In this document: piece after piece, positions 61,211 to 64,000 of the stretch
Position numbering within the stretch: the first letter of the stretch is position 1
How the letters are laid out: the number at the start of each line of letters is the position of its first letter
NCBI RefSeq assembly: GCF_000027005.1
Contig: NC_012963.1
Location: 248,001-312,000, forward strand
DNA from: Komagataella phaffii GS115
Taxonomy: Eukaryota; Ascomycota; Pichiomycetes; Pichiales; Pichiaceae
DNA length: 64,000 nt
Reading direction: 5' to 3'
Made by a program: the position numbers and the translations under genes
The notes under the pieces: generated by a model
Databases searched by the model: none
Seen by the model: only the letters and a program-made list of their open reading frames with translations
What the model was told of the DNA's origin: nothing

Positions 61211-62680
61211 TTATGCATTACTAAACTTTCGGTCCAGTTCCCTCAGGACACTGGCAACGCTTCCAGCCTCAACCAGCATTCCCTTGGTGGTCAATTTCCC
61301 GATCAATGTGTTAAAGTTCACTTCGTTGAAGTTGGCATGTCTTGACAGCGTCTTGTAGGCGTCGCTGCATGGTATGAAGACGTTATCCTGAATTTTGGGT
61401 AGTGGGGCCTTCTCTTCGTCCTTACTGGCAATGGTTGTGCAGAATAAAGTGGACATCGGATCCCGTTGGCATTGTGAGCAAGTTCCTGGGTTACCTGTAC
61501 ATGAGCCTCTATTTTGAGATTCTCCTTCGGCTAGCGCAGTAACCACCGTGCTGAGAGTCTTGAGATCCTTGTTACTGGCGTGTCTGCTGATTGCTGGGGC
61601 ATCTGTCTTAAGAGAGACAGAAGGACCTGGATGCAAAACGGGCAACGATTGTCTGGCGTTGGAAGTGAGAGAATTGGCCCTTCCGTTGATGATAGGCGGA
61701 AGACTGGTCTCGGCTAATAGTTCTTTGTTGGCCCTTTCAAGTTGAGCCTGTTCTCTCGCAACTTCTCTGCAGACACATGGGGTATCATCAGAACAGAATC
61801 CACATTCTTCTATATTGGTATCAACCGCACTGGAGGTCGCAAACATGTCGTTGTTACCATTTGAGGAGGAACTATTCTGAATCTGTTGCGGCTGTGCTTG
61901 AGTTTGACTTCTAGAAAGTGCTACAAATGAGTTGTTTTCCCGTGAGGCAAACAACGAAGTCTTCTTGAAGGCATTTGTGAAATCAACTTCATTCCCGTCA
62001 TCATCACCGACACGTCGTCTTTTCAAGGGAACTGCCTTCATGGGCTTGAAGAGTTCCATGGACGACGCCTGCGTCGTACCTTCCTTCACGCCAATAGAGG
62101 CACACACACAATCATCTTTCATGCAAAGGCCGCAATCTGGACTGTCTGATCCGCCATCCGACATGGAATTGTCAACTGTATATGGTGTAGACTCTGGACG
62201 GTAACCCGAGTTCGGAGAGGGAGCATTTGAGGAAGGAGCATTCCCAGTAGATGAAGGCGCAGGTGATATTTGTTGTTGTGGAGAAGTATCAAACCCGCCG
62301 TCATTACCTGCCAGTAGCCTGTCGGTCTGGCCTTCTATGCCTATCTGTTTCTCCAACTTTTCAAGTCTCCTCAATAGCATATTCTTGTCCCTTTGCAGTT
62401 TCTTAATTTCATTATTCAATATACCCTCCTTGATGCTCTTTTCTTTTTCCAGTTCCATTAATTTCTCCTCCAGTTCGTTGACCCTGTTGGCCCTTCTCTC
62501 TCTGAACGCCCGCTGGGCAGCTCTATTCTGAGCCTTTCTCTTGGTCGTGGGAGTGTCTACACTGGGCTTCCTACCAGGCTTTGGCCGAGGAGGCAATACC
62601 CACTCCTTGGAGGTTACTATTTTAGTAATCGGCTTTGAATCGTTCTGTATCCTTGGGGCCAAAGGCTGTATTGTCGTCAT
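61211..62680 (-). CDS. HAPX: HapX/Hap43-type iron-responsive bZIP regulator
   Basis: 489 residues. Order: Hap4-like CCAAT-complex contact (about 24-40, SKEWVLPPRPKPGRKP), basic region (46-66, KRKAQNRAAQRAFRERRANR), zipper to about 112, and Cys-rich motifs: CGLCMKDDCVC (183-193), CGFCSDDTPCVC (293-304) and CTGNPGTCSQCQRDPMSTLFC (394-414). The conserved C-terminal domain (FIPCSDAYKTLSRHANFNEV onward) ends the protein. This is HapX, not plain Yap1: the Hap4L motif and CGFC-CVC iron-sensing boxes are diagnostic. HapX works with the CBC (Hap2/3/5) to repress iron-consuming genes under starvation and, through Cys-rich iron sensing, to activate iron-detoxifying genes under excess. A GATTGG (inverted CCAAT) lies about 194 bp upstream. 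Confidence 0.86.
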   Translation of the reverse strand: MTTIQPLAPRIQNDSKPITKIVTSKEWVLPPRPKPGRKPSVDTPTTKRKAQNRAAQRAFRERRANRVNELEEKLMELEKEKSIKEGILNNEIKKLQRDKNMLLRRLEKLEKQIGIEGQTDRLLAGNDGGFDTSPQQQISPAPSSTGNAPSSNAPSPNSGYRPESTPYTVDNSMSDGGSDSPDCGLCMKDDCVCASIGVKEGTTQASSMELFKPMKAVPLKRRRVGDDDGNEVDFTNAFKKTSLFASRENNSFVALSRSQTQAQPQQIQNSSSSNGNNDMFATSSAVDTNIEECGFCSDDTPCVCREVAREQAQLERANKELLAETSLPPIINGRANSLTSNARQSLPVLHPGPSVSLKTDAPAISRHASNKDLKTLSTVVTALAEGESQNRGSCTGNPGTCSQCQRDPMSTLFCTTIASKDEEKAPLPKIQDNVFIPCSDAYKTLSRHANFNEVNFNTLIGKLTTKGMLVEAGSVASVLRELDRKFSNA

Positions 62681-63161
62681 GGCAAAGTTCGGTTGTGTTT
62701 CTGTCTTCTCTGCCTATCACTCGTACTCGGACAGAACTTTTCTTTAGGGCGGAAAAAACTTGTAATATGAGGCCCTCCTTACTTAATATATATTTTATAC
62801 GATGGCACTGATCAATCTGATAAAATTTCCCTTCTTAGCACGACCTGACCTCCGATTTCAGATTGTCAATAGGTGATTGGCTGTACTTCGAATTTAACGG
62901 ACTTATGTAGAAGTTCGGGCGGATAATCGTCACGTGGTTGTTTTGTTCAAGCATTGCCGAACGGAGGAGAAGAGGAAGAGAAATATGTCACGTGAGGTGT
63001 CAGTTTTAGAAGGTAAGAGAGAGAAAAAGTTTATTTCTAAAGCAAAAAAAAGCTTTCTACACGTGACAATTCTCGTGATCTCTTCTTAGGACGCGAGTAG
63101 GGGAAAAAAAATTCATGTACCATGCAAGCGTACTGAATTCAACTACTTCGACTAATCGTAC
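62681..63161. promoter_or_regulatory. Divergent promoter HAPX/PET127 with three CACGTG boxes
   Basis: 481 bp. Three CACGTG E-boxes lie at 62931-62936, 62989-62994 and 63060-63065; each is flanked so as to read GTCACGTG on one strand, the Cbf1/bHLH form. An inverted CCAAT (GATTGG) lies at 62875-62880, and TATATATTTT-like A/T DNA at 62787-62798 is close to the HAPX start. CBC-CCAAT near a HapX gene could give autoregulation (inference). Confidence 0.55.
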
Positions 63162-64000
63162 ATGAGGGTCTACTCCACTTGGACCACTCCAAAAAGAGGA
63201 GGCCCACGTTTGAAACCTGTAAGTTTCCATCCAACCACTTTCAGGCCCTCTTTTATACTTAAAGATTCCGGGATCCCGCTTACATCCATTCGTTGTGGAG
63301 ACCTCAGTAATGTGCGGAAGGTTCCTAAATTAGCACATCGGCTGGACAGAGTGTTATTCCAGCCTCTCAATTACCACTTCCTGCAAGATCCAAGATCCAG
63401 CGTTTATAATTTTAATCCTTACCTTCAAAACTTGATACCTTTGAAAGAATTGAACCAAAAACTTCTGGAAGGAACTTTTGTACCGAGTGAGAAAGATAAG
63501 AACCTGTTGAAGTTATGTCAAGAACACAAGACCAATTTTTACACCTCAACAAGTGCGGTCACGGGAATTCTCTCGCATATGCATTTTCTTTTATCTAATA
63601 TGAAGGGGATCAATGGAGATGTACTGTCGAAGAACTTCAAAGAAAAGCGATTCCGATTCACGAAAGGTGCTACCATTCCTGGTGTTGTACTGGCCATGAG
63701 AAAAGACACAGAAGGTCCAGATTGTCCATTTTCGAAAAGGCGATATGCAATTGGAGCTGATCATTCTGCTGATAACGAAATAGTCCTGAGTTTAATGGGA
63801 CATTTCATGGAGCGACTATTAGTATGTCCTCCGGAGATTTACAACCAGTTCAGAGCTGATTCGAAAGTACCTTTTGAAAAGGTCAAGGAAACATTTCACG
63901 GCGAAAGCGTTTACAATTTCAGCAAAATTTCCAACTTTATTTTGCGATCACAACTTGATTGCCAAGATCAAAGACTTCCGAACGGAAACAAGTCGTTCGA
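63162..64000 (+). CDS. PET127: Mitochondrial RNA-processing factor Pet127, 5' part (runs off the window)
   Basis: About 279 codons are seen, open to the right edge with no stop. The start ATG at 63162 is preceded in frame by TAA at 63153-63155. The segment VPKLAHRLDRVLFQPLNYHF, then DPRSSVYNFNPYLQNLIP, and FTKGATIPGVVLAMRKDTEG, match Pet127, an inner-membrane-associated mitochondrial protein of the PD-(D/E)XK-like fold needed for 5' processing and turnover of mitochondrial RNAs. The N-terminus before the conserved block is short compared with S. cerevisiae Pet127 (800 residues), so a missed upstream exon is possible, but no good donor/acceptor pair was found. Confidence 0.85.
   Translation, partial: MRVYSTWTTPKRGGPRLKPVSFHPTTFRPSFILKDSGIPLTSIRCGDLSNVRKVPKLAHRLDRVLFQPLNYHFLQDPRSSVYNFNPYLQNLIPLKELNQKLLEGTFVPSEKDKNLLKLCQEHKTNFYTSTSAVTGILSHMHFLLSNMKGINGDVLSKNFKEKRFRFTKGATIPGVVLAMRKDTEGPDCPFSKRRYAIGADHSADNEIVLSLMGHFMERLLVCPPEIYNQFRADSKVPFEKVKETFHGESVYNFSKISNFILRSQLDCQDQRLPNGNKSF

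Noticed and set aside
63218..63245. GTAAGT in the PET127 5' region as an intron donor
   Set aside because: The only nearby acceptor gives a 26-nt intron with no branch point, too short to splice.

Overview
This window is nuclear DNA from an ascomycete budding yeast. It is dense with single-copy genes on both strands, most of them recognisable orthologues of Saccharomyces cerevisiae genes. Introns are short with a TACTAAC-type branch point, GTAAGT/GTATGT-type donors and a YAG/AAG acceptor, and usually sit near the 5' end. A CTG codon encodes the invariant Leu of the HVLGLGDRH kinase motif in TEL1, so CTG reads as Leu and the CTG-Ser clade is unlikely. Gene content (a HapX-type bZIP regulator, YEA4, a fungal SHE10, a WOPR regulator) suggests a methylotrophic yeast such as Komagataella (Pichia pastoris group); that placement is inference.
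Layout. 0.2-6.0 kb: SHE10-like secreted coiled-coil protein (two exons), ATP11, a KRE2/KTR mannosyltransferase (frame-broken), APS1 (two exons), tRNA-Trp. 6-9.5 kb: an EMP70/TMN nonaspanin and LSM4. 9.5-18.3 kb: TEL1, the largest gene, with a 46-nt intron near the start codon. 18.4-22.2 kb: RPL23, SLX8 and two unassigned proteins. 22.5-28.6 kb: a BOI1/BOI2 polarity scaffold, CDC27 and SHO1 (frame-broken). 28.8-37.6 kb: UBR1 and URB2 (both frame-broken). 38-43.3 kb: a CBM48 protein, an NCS1 purine/cytosine-type permease (frame-broken) and an aminotransferase-fold protein that lacks its catalytic lysine. 43.3-49 kb: MRN1, a possible LIF1/XRCC4-like protein, SLC1, DCP1 and a 77-residue SDH6 in two exons. 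49-59.4 kb: RGA-type LIM-RhoGAP, SelO/FMP40, BET1 (8-nt first exon), CFD1, an unassigned coiled-coil protein, YEA4 and ANY1. 59.4-64 kb: a polyQ WOPR regulator, a HapX-type iron regulator and the 5' part of PET127.
The genes do not form an operon-like cluster. Themes recur: secretory pathway and glycosylation (KTR, APS1, TMN, BET1, YEA4, ANY1, SHE10), mitochondrial assembly (ATP11, SDH6, FMP40, PET127), polarity and osmosensing (BOI, RGA, SHO1), RNA metabolism (LSM4, DCP1, MRN1) and protein turnover or genome stability (UBR1, CDC27, SLX8, TEL1). No mobile element, CRISPR array or biosynthetic cluster was seen.
Most notable: (1) five otherwise well-conserved genes each carry a frame break of the same sign (one base missing), at least four of them at an A/T homopolymer, which points to homopolymer under-calling in the assembly rather than five real null alleles; (2) the aminotransferase-like protein appears to be a pseudoenzyme; (3) several real first exons (SHE10, TEL1, BET1, SDH6, RPL23) are found only by tracing splice signals; (4) shared promoter motifs recur (five TTACGTAA sites, a 14-bp palindrome found twice, three CACGTG boxes beside the HapX gene).
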